Source: Turnera subulata | Taxonomy: Eukaryota > Streptophyta > Magnoliopsida > Malpighiales > Passifloraceae | NCBI GenBank assembly: GCA_028386065.3 | Contig: JAKUCV010007782.1 | Span: forward strand, 92,746-156,745 | Direction: 5' to 3' | DNA length: 64,000 bases | In this document: positions 1 to 10,574 of the stretch, one piece after another | Layout of the letters: each line of letters opens with the position of its first letter | Numbering within the stretch: the first letter of the stretch is position 1 | Notes under the pieces: generated by a model | The model's database searches: none | What the model saw: only the letters and a program-made list of their open reading frames with translations | What the model was told of the DNA's origin: nothing | Translations under genes and position numbers: made by a program

Positions 1-1180
1 GACAGTTGCTACAGTGTGATCTGTGAGTATTAGCCGTCGGATTTCGGTCTGTTTTTGGTGATGAATCTGATGCATATACAAAGTAATCTTCGACCCATTC
101 TTTACTTTTATGGTATCGTCTCTGCTGTTGGATTTCTTTTGTTTTGTGGCGTCGATTCTGGTAATGCCAGTCCAAGGAAGAATTCTGGGTTAAAATTTTT
201 AAAAATGGAATCCAAGGGACAACATCTGTTCTATTCTACCTGTCCAAAAAAATATTAGAAGAAGAGAATCCTGGTGGGTCGTGAACTGGCCTCTCTAAAA
301 GCCTTTGAAGTTGATTTATTGCCTACCTTGGGCCGAAGTTCAAACAAAGTCCAAAAGAAATGTAAGGAAACAATTCTGTTGTATTTGGTGTGTGTGACTT
401 TGTAAATTATGCTTGGATGCTAATGTGAAATTTAATGGAATATCCTTTACTAAGGTTGGTCTGGCCAATTTGTTTAATTTTGGGCTACATTGGTGTCAGG
501 AATGTGTCCACAATTTGTCCACAACACCTAATAGCAGGACCAACCACAAAATGCCAATCAATGTTGGTATCTCAATAGTTTACTAACGCCTTGTGCCTCA
601 ATCTAAGGAGAAGTTTTTATGGTTCTGACCAAATCAATCCTTAATAAAAAGAGGAGAAATACCAATACTAATGAAATTGGAATTAGCATATTGTGACTAA
701 TGCCATGCCAGTTTCTTCTTTCTTGTTTTGTCTCTCTATCGTCTGCTCACAGGTAACAGAGAATAAAGTTGGAATTTGTAATGGTGTCTACAATTGATTT
801 TCAAATACAGTTGAAACATTTTAGTCCATGGCCAAGAATGGAAAACTGGATCAGGAAACAAAAATCATGAATCATAGTCAAATGCTTGTTTTAAAGAGGA
901 AGAGGAAGAGAACCAAAAAAAAAAAAAAGCTGTTGACACTTGACAGTAATACAACTGAAGTACCCATCGAAGTTTTAGATATTAGTGGGTAACACGTTCC
1001 ATGGACCGTTAATTGCCTTAAAAATTAGGGCAGCTAGGTACTATTTGGTTCAATAAATTAATGATGGTTCCAAAATTAAAGGTCTTTCGGTTGAATTTTG
1101 TTTTAAAATGATCAAATAGACCAAGTCTATTACCTCAACAGTCAACATATATAGAATAAGACTACTCTGAAAGTAACACT
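1..1180. other. Intergenic sequence, no gene recognised
   Basis: Only short open frames occur here, none with a recognisable domain. The stretch around 520-560 resembles 41940-41980 upstream of TPS2, which suggests an old duplicated block. An A-rich run lies near 917-928. Confidence 0.6.
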
Positions 1181-1954
1181 AAGTCACATAACTTAGGTCC
1201 TAATGACTCATTCTCACAACACTCTCTCTCTTTCTAAATTTTTTTCTCTCAACCCTCTCTAGGAACCTCCGCCTTTGGTTTTTCCTGGGGCTGCCTTCCG
1301 ACAGCCTCACCCCTTTTTTTTTTCTTTTTTTGCTTTCTTTGTTTTTGTCTCCTTGCTCCGGATAAATAGTTGTACCCATTCAGATCTACTTCTTCGTTTA
1401 GATTTGGATTGGGATATTTGCCTCTTTTTGAGGATCTCTACCCCTAGTTGGGAATTTTATCCACACAGAAGAGTTTTATAGTGCTCTTTACCGTGGATCT
1501 GTATGTTTATTGTTGTGTGGAGTATGGAGCATGCTGTGAAGTGTTTACTCGCAAGGGCGGATCTTGGCTTTCTCCCGTTTCTCTGGTGATGGTATATGCT
1601 TGGCTTGCTCGTGTCTCAGAGTTAAAGCCGATAGCTGCCGACCACTGTAAGCGAACTTGGTTGCTGTTTGGGGCTAGTCCTGCTTTATGCGGACATCACA
1701 CTCTCCCGTTCATGGGTAGCTGCAAGTTCTTTGGTTTGTGTTTTAATCTTTGCCTATGTCCGGATCTAAGTGTAATCATTTTGTATTTATGGTTTATGCT
1801 TTGTTTGTGGATTTATTCCACCATGTTTGTGACCTTTAACTCTGTTTTTTCACTAATTTTTAACAATCTATGTAATTCTCATATGTATGCTGTACGCGAT
1901 TCTTATTAATATATCTTTACCCTTTCGAAAAAAAAAGTCACATAACTTAAGTCC
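1181..1954 (+). mobile_element. Internally deleted LINE-like retroposon with poly(A) and target-site duplication
   Basis: A 20-bp direct repeat beginning AAGTCACATAACTTA (1181-1200 and 1935-1954, one mismatch) brackets about 730 bp that ends in an A-run (1928-1936). Poly(A) plus a long target duplication is the mark of target-primed reverse transcription. The 5' end is rich in CTCTCT and the last bases before the poly(A) read CTTTACCCTTTCG, both of which resemble plant L1 ends. No reverse transcriptase is present. It is therefore read as a LINE derivative that keeps its ends and has lost its coding part. A processed transcript of unknown origin is the alternative. The two open frames inside (1275-1481 and 1448-1909) have no recognised domain. 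Confidence 0.7.
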
Positions 1955-2487
1955 TTGAACAGTTGTACCAGAAAAAACCAGGTCGCTGGGTCAAAGCCTT
2001 TAATGCAATTAATCCTTTTGGGTTACATTTAATGCAATAATTTGTGACAGACCATCAACTCCTTCAAAACCTTAACAACTGAATTAAGTTTGAACGTGGG
2101 AGAAACTCCAAATCCAAAAATCTTAAAACGAAAGCCCAACAGCTCACACGAACCAATGACCCAAGTTGTAATACCCAGATAACCCAATCTCTACTTCACA
2201 TCCAATCCAAGTGCTTTTTTGGAGCAAGAGAACGGTTACACGACAAGTAGGTTAGGCGAACTACATGCCGTTTAGAGGTGGTCAGAGTTAAGTGATGATG
2301 TGATGACTAGGAATCATTTCAGGTCAGTTCAGTTTCATTCATCGGGTTTATAGAAGACACCAACCACCCGAGTCGAATCGGGTCGGATACTTCCCGAATG
2401 CAAGAACCGTTTAAACCCCGCAAAAACCTCTTCGAATTATCAACCACAAGAAAGAACCTGCTCCCTCAACGACAGCCGGCAGCGAGG
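1955..2487 (+). promoter_or_regulatory. Upstream region of CPNA2
   Basis: This is the probable promoter and 5' leader of the chaperonin gene. No TATA box could be fixed with confidence. Bases around 2245-2290 (reading GGCGAACTACATGCCG) recur upstream of TPS2 at about 42250-42335, so part of this region belongs to a dispersed or segmental repeat. An in-frame ATG at 2398 could extend the protein by 30 residues. Confidence 0.45.
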
Positions 2488-5400
2488 ATGCCTCTCTCCT
2501 TCTTCGCCGTATCCTCGCCGTTAATTCTTCCTCAAAAGCTCCTCTTCTCTGTGAGTTCTTCCCTACTCTCTCTCCTTCGTGGCTGGTTTTCGTTTTGAGT
2601 TTTTGATTTCATTGTGAAAATTGGTGCAGAATCTTCATGGGAACAGAAGGGTTGGTGGGTTATGGACAGAGAGAACAACAGTGAGGAAATTGGTTGTAAG
2701 GTCTGGCCCGAAGAAGATATCTTATGGTCAAGAATGTAGAGAGGGCTTACTAGCTGGAATTGATAAGCTAGCTGATGCTGTTTCTGTCACTTTAGGACCA
2801 AAAGGTACAAATTTCTTGCCTTCCCTGATTCTGTCATCTTCTTATGTCGTGGTTGGCTAGAAATTGATAACGACATATTCAAAAGATAGGATTTTTAAAC
2901 GTCTTAGTGGATGATAATGGTGTAAATAAATGGATATGGTTTGTTCAAGTGTTTAATCAAAAATGGTGCAGGGCGTAATGTGGTTCTTTCCGATAGTAAA
3001 TCACTAAAAGTAGTGAATGATGGGGTGACGATAGCTCGGGCGATTGAGCTTTCGGATTCAGTGGAGAATGCTGGGGTCATGCTAATCCAAGAGGTCATTC
3101 ATGGTTTGCTATGTTCATCCTCTTCAATCACCACCTAAACTTGTGTTCATCTGTTACTTGATGTGAACCGGCTTAGTGTAATGTAACAGTTGAAGGTTTT
3201 GCATGTAGGTAGCTGATAAAATGAATGATTTGGCTGGAGATGGGACGTCCACTGCAATTATTTTGGCTCGGGAAATGATTAAAGCCGGGCTGCTAGCAGT
3301 TGCCAATGGGGCTAACCCTGTTTCCTTAAAGAGAGGAATGGATTTGACTGTCAAAGAATTGGTCAAGGTCTTGAAGCAGTACAGTGTTCCTGTAAAAGGG
3401 AGGGATGACATAAAGGGTATCTACTTTGTCTTTGCTTACTGCCTATGGAGAAAAACAAAATTGATTTGAAATATATTTAAAACTTTTATCTTTTGCAGCG
3501 GTTGCTTCAATTTCTGCTGGAAATGATGAATTTGTGGGGAACTTGATTGCTGATTCTATGACTAAGATAGGGCCTGATGGAATAATCTCTCTTCAAACGT
3601 CTCAAACCAAAGAAACATTTGTTATAATAGAAGAAGGAATGAAGGTGATTAGTCCTGTTCTGGCTTGAATTTTTTTTGAATGTTTTAGTAAGATAAGGTC
3701 CTGGAAGATGACCTTAATGAGTTGAAGGTCCTCCATGTTTCCAGACATCGTAAACATATTGGAACATTAGCGTGATTGAAAGTTTTGGTCCTTGTGATAG
3801 TTAAGTTTGACTTCATTTAAATCTAAATGTATGTCATAAACAGGGTTTTTTTTTTTCTTCCAGCAATTAGATCATTTTAAATTAACTCATAAACTAGTGT
3901 CATTTGACAGACCATTCAGATAGAATGCTCTAGCTTCCTTCCGTGTGGATACTTTGTTTTCTTTTCTTTTTCCTCCTTTCCCTTTCTGCTGCTTGAGTTA
4001 TGTTCAGTTTTCTTTCTCCGCAGATTGACAAGGGCTATATGTCCCCCCGTTTCATTACTAATCAGGAGAAGTCTATAATAGAGTTCGACAATCCCAAAAT
4101 CCTAGTTACTGATCTAAAGATTTTGTCTGTTCAAGAAATAGTTCCAGTGTTAGAGAAAACCATCCAGCTGAGTGTCCCACTGTTAATTTTTGCGGAGGAT
4201 ATCTCAAAGAAGGTACTGGACACACTGGTGATGAACAAATTGAAAGGCTTACTTAATGTTGCTGTTGTCAAATGCCCAGGAATTTTGGGTCGAAAGAAAG
4301 CATTATTGCAAGACATCGCACTCATGACAGGTAATTTAACCCTTGCTTTCCTACCATATGTATGAGAAGTACTGTGGGCAAAGATATGTTATACCAGTTT
4401 AGCTGTCATCAACTGACTGCATATTTATTTTGTTGTAAGCACTTGCAGGTGGGTGTGTGCATATGTCATACATTTAACGTGTCCTTATGTTTGTGTGATG
4501 AGTCCTGTATACTGTGATTATTGCTTGCATCCAAGTACGAGTAAGGGTTCCATGATCATGAGGAAAGTTATCATTGGTTAGGTTTCAGTTTGCTGTTTGC
4601 ACTTGAAACATGTGATAAATTTCTTATAATAGTAAAGATTGTATGACAAATTTCATATGGCCATTCATAGCGAGGATATTGTGTCTCCCCTGTTTATAAT
4701 TGACACAATGTGAATGCTGGCAGGTGCTGATTTTCTGTCTGGTGATTTTGGCATGGCTCTCAAAGATGCAACCTCTGATCAACTTGGAATTGCACAAAAA
4801 GTCACCATAACAAGCAATTCAACAACCATAGTTGCTGACCCATCTATGAAAGCAGAAATTCAGGCCAGAATTTCACAGATAAAGAAGGATCTTGCTGAAA
4901 CTGATAAAGATGGCTTACGTGAAAAGCTATCTGAAAGAATTGCTAAATTATCTGGTGGTGTTGCTATTATCAAGGTTCGTGATGCTATAGAGTAGTTATA
5001 AAAATTATCCAAGAGAAAGTGCATCTCTTTTGGGATGTAAGACAAGAGGTGTGGAGAATCACACATTGCCGTCTTAAGAGTTTCAACTGATGAGTGTTTG
5101 GCTCAGAACACTTTTCTGGATAATAATATGACATATAGACAGGAGTCTCCAATAATTTGATTCAATATAGATTTTTTTTTGCCTCAACTTGTTAATGACA
5201 TGCATGTAGTGTAGGTAGGAGCATCGACAGAGACGGAACTGGAAGATAGGAAACTGAGAATTGAAGATGCAAAAAACGCTACATTTGCCGCCATGGAAGA
5301 AGGGATAGTACCTGGTGGTGGTGCAGCATACGTGCATCTCTCTGAGAAGATCTCCGCCATAAAAGGGTTCATGGGAGATGAAAATGAGAAGATGGGTGCA

Positions 5401-5830
5401 AGTATTGTAGAACAAGTCTGTTCTCCATTCCTTTTGCTCGCATATCTTTATTATAAATTATTGTAGTTGTCCTATTGCACTCGGATTCGATTGCAGCACG
5501 TAACACTTGCCAAAATTGCAGGCGCTTCTTGTACCTGCAAAAACTATTGCAACTAATGCGGGCATTGATGGATCAGTGGTGGTTGAGAATGTTCGAAACT
5601 GTGATTGGAGGACGGGCTATAATGCAATGACTGGCAGATATGAAGATCTTCTGAATGCAGGAGTGATAGATCCGTGTAGGGTTTCTAGGTGTGCACTTCA
5701 AAGTGCTGCCTCAATTGCTGGGATAGCTTTAACAACTCAAGCCATACTGGTGGAAAAAATAAAGAAACCCAAGCCTCTTGTCCCTCATGTCCCTGGAATC
5801 ACACCGGCAATAATGGGAAGTTCACCTTAG
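2488..5830 (+). CDS. CPNA2: Plastid chaperonin-60 alpha subunit 2 (CPN60A2 / CPNA2)
   Basis: This is a group I (GroEL-type) chaperonin subunit expected in the plastid, where it co-assembles with CPN60 beta. Work on the Arabidopsis orthologue links it to embryo development and to folding of a fatty-acid synthase enzyme (KASI). Nine exons join in frame with GT/AG borders: 2488-2550, 2630-2804, 2972-3093, 3209-3416, 3499-3644, 4024-4330, 4724-4974, 5215-5415 and 5522-5830, giving 593 residues. The first ~45 residues are Ser/Arg/Leu-rich and end near VRKLVVRS, as in a transit peptide. The ATP-site motif GDGTST (130-135), the catalytic Asp in RIEDAK (about 442) and PGGG (457-460) are intact. The protein ends without the GGM tail of bacterial GroEL. 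It matches the alpha-2 type better than the major alpha subunit because of the PGITP ending and overall sequence. The start at 2488 was chosen because the transit peptide then has normal length; 2398 is possible. Confidence 0.93.
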
Positions 5831-6736
5831 GAAATGATTGAAAAGTTGTTTACAGGTACGGAAGAAGCTGAAGAAACTTTCTTTGGATTGTTCACAACTA
5901 AGGTTGGTTTCAGTGGGCTCATTTGCACTACACTGGGAGAAAAGGACCTGAGGAAACAACAACAAGATGCGCACTTGCCAGAAACATTCTTGTTTCTTAT
6001 GAAGATGATGCGAGCAGGGAAGAACTCGCTGCTGTCCGGTAATTCTTGGTTATGGTCGCTAATTTACATAATAGCTGTTAGCTCTAAGAATGTTGGTTAG
6101 AGTCCTGTTCAAAATCTCTCCCTATCTTTGGATGAGACCTCTACCGTTATCCCAAACAGCCATGTTAGTGTAGATAACAGTGTCCCAAAGTTGTCTGAAT
6201 TGTTGAATCATAAGTAACCAACTCAGTGAGGAAAATCTGTACTTGATGGATTTGCTTCAAGTCTTGAACTAATACGAGGATTATGTAGGTGCCAAATTTA
6301 TTGATGAGTTTGTGCCCTGTTGGGAGTTGTCATTGGATGAAGAAATGATATACATTTGTTTCGTTTACTTATCATAAACTTTTTAGTACAAATCATTTTA
6401 GTACATACCATTTCTCAATCGTTTAGTGTTAGAATGTAAAGCGATTTAAAAAACTCGGTTTTCCGCGTTATCCATTTAGGCTACAAGTGGGCCTTAAAGC
6501 CCATGCAAAGTCCGATATGAAAAGAGAATCAGCTTAGGATAGCAAGGCCCAAGGAACAAACTGTCTGTTCGGGCGACAAATGGCGCGGAGCACCCAAAAA
6601 TGGCACCAAATCTCTAGGGATGAATTATATTTTATTACCATGGTTAACTTCTCAGAGTCACATAATAATCAAATGTTTGTGTAAGAATTGATTGTAAAAG
6701 CTCTAGTCCTCCTCAGAAAACCAAAACCTCCTGCTC
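5831..6736. other. 3' flank of CPNA2; no second gene recognised
   Basis: The stretch holds the CPNA2 3' UTR and spacer. An 88-codon open frame begins 4 bases after the stop (5834-6100) but has no known domain and is most simply UTR. A small inverted repeat, GGGCCTTAAAGCCC, lies near 6491. The far end is the 3' flank of TPS1. Confidence 0.5.
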
Positions 6737-6920
6737 TCATATTGGCACGGGATCGATAAACAAAGATGAGACACGGCTCCTCATGACTTTTCCTATGGTG
6801 GTATATTCATCTCCATCTTTGTACAAGAGATCCACGACCCGTGAGAAATTAAGGACCCGGGTGAGGACAGGCAGAGGCATGTTGCTAGGGTTGATTAGCC
6901 ACTCCTCATTTGTATCCAAC

Positions 6921-7345
6921 TGTTAGCAGACGATAATCCTAATCCTAAGTAATAGGCTTATCATAATCTTGTTTCTATTCTTATCGTTTACAACTCCCTT
7001 TGTACTGGAGTTCTTGTATGACTGTAACACTAACCTACTTGTATGACTTATATCAGTATATAATACCACGGCTGGGTACATGATTTGTGTGCCAGTATTC
7101 TACACATAACAAGTCTATTAGGTTAAGTTTCTACATGGTAGCGGAGCCTTCTGCTTAATCGCTTACCCAAACAAATTTCTTCTCTTTTCCTCTTGCTCTC
7201 CCTATTGTTTTTCGATGGCACAAGATACTCCTCCCTCTGGTTCTGTTAATTCTGGGACAGGGAACAACAACAATAACCCTCCTATTGGTGGTGCTGCTGC
7301 AGCGCCCGCCATTGTTGTGCAACCCCTCACAAACTCTCATCAATC
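6921..7345 (+). mobile_element. Truncated Copia element: LTR, primer site and gag start, in TPS1 exon 7
   Basis: A ~215-bp LTR-like segment runs from TGTTAGCAG (6921) to CTACA (7135). A primer-binding-like TGGTAGCGGAGCC follows at 7136-7148, then an ATG at 7215 opening an Asn/Ala/Gly-rich gag start (MAQDTPPSGSVNSG...). The element stops after about 45 codons, where TPS1 exon sequence resumes near 7346. It has no second LTR and no target duplication. Compared with TPS2, about 46 bp of the exon (matching roughly 39081-39126) is missing at the junction, so this is a deletion-associated or truncated insertion rather than a clean one. Confidence 0.7.
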
Positions 7346-7945
7346 TGGTACACCATATTGGTTCATGCAACATTCCACGCTAGAGGGAGCTTGCGCTCTT
7401 TGTTGCTCGAACTGTAATAATTAAGCATCCATTAATTCACCACAACATGAGGTTAATTCAATGATAAAAGGATAGCAAATTTGATACTTATACATATGAC
7501 AGAATTATATATAGAGGCATATGCTTACCTCGTGACCAGCAATGTCATCCATGATCCTACAAATAACGGCAGAAGCTCTGATGATTTTTGGGTCGCTGAT
7601 GGCCCAATCTAAGGCTTCCTTTGGGGCCAAATTTCCCATGCCAAGGTATGATGTGACTGCTAGCATTAAATAACCACTGGATGGGACTGAGATGCTCAGA
7701 TACTCATCCAATGTTGGTATATACTTTTTATGTAACCACTTGGTTTCGTCGAAGTAATATTGGGCTAGATTCTTCATCTGAGAAACATTCATCAACCATT
7801 TGAGACAACTACGTGAGCCATTATATGACTAGAATAAATCAAATTTCAAAGAAGGTGGATCAGCATCTTACGTATATGAAAAAGGCACATATTTGCACAA
7901 AAAAAAAGAGAGGCACATATTAGCGCTCAAAAAGAAGAAGAAAAA

Positions 7946-8083
7946 GGCACATATTAATTTTTTTTTTGATGCTAATCGAGACTTTATTCCGTCAGATGAA
8001 AAAGTCAAAAACAATAACAGAGCATGAAAACTCCAAGCCATTGAGTGAATGGCGAGGAATATTGGATAAGGTACATGTTAATT
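7946..8083 (-). mobile_element. Short poly(T)-headed retroposon in a TPS1 intron
   Basis: An imperfect 14-bp direct repeat (GGCACATATTAATT at 7946, GGTACATGTTAATT at 8070) flanks about 110 bp that starts with a T-run. Read on the - strand this is a short 3'-end fragment with a poly(A) tail, as left by 5'-truncated LINE insertions. The parent element is not identifiable. Confidence 0.45.
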
Positions 8084-8891
8084 AATTACTTACTTCTTCT
8101 TTTGAATATTGGATAAGGTAAGATCTTCCTTGTTTCGTTAGTTCCTTCTCCATCTCTTCATAAGTATCCAGAAGTGCTTTATACCAGTGTTTCATGTACT
8201 CCGGGAGCTTATCCATGCAACTAAAATCCCACCTGAAGCATCAAAGTAATACAGTTTTAACCAGGTCTAATTAATTTATAATATCTAAGATGAAGAGCTT
8301 TGAGTGTTAATCAAACCTCTTAATTGTATCCGTAAGGAGTTGTAATTCCTCAGGGGTGCCATATGCATCGTATATGTCGTCCACATTTGACGATAAGATC
8401 AATGTTTTCACTAACATCTTCCTGCCCAATGAGTACTGTGGCTCGAAATACACAGACAATATCCATACGAAACACTCCACCAGCCTGTCTCGTGTAAATG
8501 GCAGCTTTGTTGCAAAGTCTAATTCTTTCCACCACCTATATATATAACACATGACAAAGGAAATGTGTCACTATAATATATAGATAATATGTGAAGTAGA
8601 TCTAATTCTTATAAATTTTGTTCAAGTCGAGAATTTAATTTGGTGATAAATCATTTAGAAACCTTGAGACAACACTGAGCTCCACTTGGTGCAGTTTTTG
8701 CAGTCTGTTGAAGTCCAACTTGGCAAAGGCCAGGAGCACTTTATCATGCGAAGCATCTGCTTCATAGATGGAGAAGAAATGCCTAGCCTGTACTCTTGGT
8801 ACACTCTTCCGGATAGGATATTTTAGGGCTAGCCTTACTTGAGTTGAAAGTGTTGTCTCGCTTGTTTCTCAAAAATGATCTTCAGCTCAAG

Positions 8892-9135
8892 AACATCGAT
8901 GTTGAATCAATAACATCGATGTTTTGTAGCTACTGGTCTTCAAGTAATCTGGCCGAGAGCTTAGAACATCGATGTTGAACTAAGAACATCGATGTTGAAA
9001 TGCTACTGGAACTTCAAGTGATTTTGCCGAACGATTATAACATCGATGTTGTCTCAAGAACATCGATGTTATGCGAATTCTGGGAAGTTGGCAGAAGCTC
9101 TAGAACATCGATGTTTCACCTAGAACATCGATGTT
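8892..9135. repeat. Eight-copy palindrome array AACATCGATGTT in the left LTR
   Basis: Perfect 12-bp palindromes start at 8892, 8912, 8965, 8985, 9039, 9059, 9104 and 9124. They form four pairs. Within each pair the starts are exactly 20 bp apart with an 8-bp spacer of differing sequence. The pairs sit in imperfect direct repeats of about 65-75 bp. The other LTR (about 10657-10901) has the same array with a few point changes. Confidence 0.95.
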
Positions 9136-9764
9136 TTTTGGAAATTCCAGAATTCCTCAAGAACACCAAGAACACAAGAAACTTGAATCGATCTGAAGTG
9201 ACTCTGAACCTTTCGGAATTGTTCTATTAGTGATTGAACAACTTTGTTTACTCTCAAATTACACTCAGAAACGAAAAGAATGGGTGTTTGACAAGTCTCA
9301 CAAGAATCTCACTCAAGAACAGAATATGAACATGAAGAATATTCATGCAATTTTCCAGAATTGAACTTGTTTCTCTAAACTCTCAATCCTTTTTTTCTTT
9401 GTAAGAGCAAGTCTGAAGCCTTGCAATGAAGTGAAAACACCACGTTTTTACTTGAATTCACTTTGTTTCACTTATTTTCACTTGTATAAAAAACACATTA
9501 CAATAGTCCTTATATAGACCAAAAGTGTAGTCCACTAACATAGAACTTAGTGCACTTAGCATGTCTGAAAAACACTGAATAAGCATGCTCACACTAACCT
9601 AACAAGCATGTTACTAAACCTGACAATAAACAGAGAATATTACTAAAAGACAAGAGCATAACTAACTAAAAGAAAATAATAACAACATGCAGATTTTCCC
9701 TTCTTCCAATGCTTGCAGATTTCCTCTTCCAAGCTGTACTCTTCACAAACTCAAGACAAGCTGA

Positions 9765-10574
9765 TCAATTCCAACACTCCCTCTTGGTCAGATTGTCTTG
9801 CACCTTGAGCTGAGCTGTGATCTCAGGAAATACTTGAATGGACAGACTTGAAATCTCTTCATCCCTTCTTTTCTTTTTCTTTCTCTTTGCAGAGTATCTT
9901 CTTTTGTCTTCCTTGGCCGTTGAAACATCAAACAAGTCATAGACCTCTAATGACTTCTCTTCAATGCATGCTTCAATCTTTTTTCTCACGTTAAAATTCT
10001 GTTTCTTGTCATTTAAAACTTCCAAAATTTCAAGCTCCACTAACTCATCATCGACAGCATCATCACCTAAACTATCACTCCCACACTCAACTTCAATTGA
10101 TTTATAATTTGAGTAATCTTTAAAATCCAAGCAAATATCTTCACAAACAACAACTCCAGAATGATCACTTTCCACAGAAATAGCATTTTCATGTCTATAA
10201 TCAGTGAAATTCTCATCAACCAAAACCTCATCATCAAAATATTCATCAATTTCAGAATGCTCACCAAAAAACTCATCACTTTTATCATCCAAATTCAAAA
10301 CAAAGCCTTTCGTTACCTCTGTTTTTGAATCTTCCACTGGATTGTCACTGCAATCTTCTTCATCTTCATCAATCTCCTCATTTTCATTGCTCATGAACTC
10401 ATTACTTTCCAGGAACAGCATCGCCTGATATATGACAAACGATGTTCTGTCCGACAAATCCAAGCCGAACTCTTCTTCCAGCTTCTGACTTAACATCTTT
10501 ATGGTAATTGTGTTGACGTCAGAATTTTGAAGAAGCTCCCTCAACCTTGTAGCAATTACGCAATCAGAAACCAT
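9765..10574 (-). CDS. Captured ORF with N-terminal DEK_C-like domain (269 aa)
   Basis: The first ~55 residues (MVSDCVIATRLRELLQNSD..., then TIKMLSQKLEEEFGLDLSD) resemble the DEK_C helical domain found at the start of plant SWIB/MDM2-domain proteins. The rest is very acidic (runs such as NEEIDEDEED), then a basic KRKKKKRR stretch near residues 227-237. No SWIB domain follows. The ORF starts about 30 bp inside the primer-site end and runs into the 3' LTR. It is the only coding capacity of the element, so a host-gene fragment has been taken up and may be expressed from the LTR. The frame is intact, but function is unknown. A chance resemblance is less likely because the start residue, helix pattern and domain length all agree. 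Confidence 0.65.
   Translation of the reverse strand: MVSDCVIATRLRELLQNSDVNTITIKMLSQKLEEEFGLDLSDRTSFVIYQAMLFLESNEFMSNENEEIDEDEEDCSDNPVEDSKTEVTKGFVLNLDDKSDEFFGEHSEIDEYFDDEVLVDENFTDYRHENAISVESDHSGVVVCEDICLDFKDYSNYKSIEVECGSDSLGDDAVDDELVELEILEVLNDKKQNFNVRKKIEACIEEKSLEVYDLFDVSTAKEDKRRYSAKRKKKKRRDEEISSLSIQVFPEITAQLKVQDNLTKRECWN

Noticed and set aside
2904..3098. - strand frames opposite CPNA2 exons
   Set aside because: Shadows of the chaperonin exons. The + strand reading is a perfect family match with splice sites.
5834..6100. 88-codon ORF just after CPNA2 as a downstream gene
   Set aside because: No domain or second exon could be supported. Its position right after the stop fits a 3' UTR.
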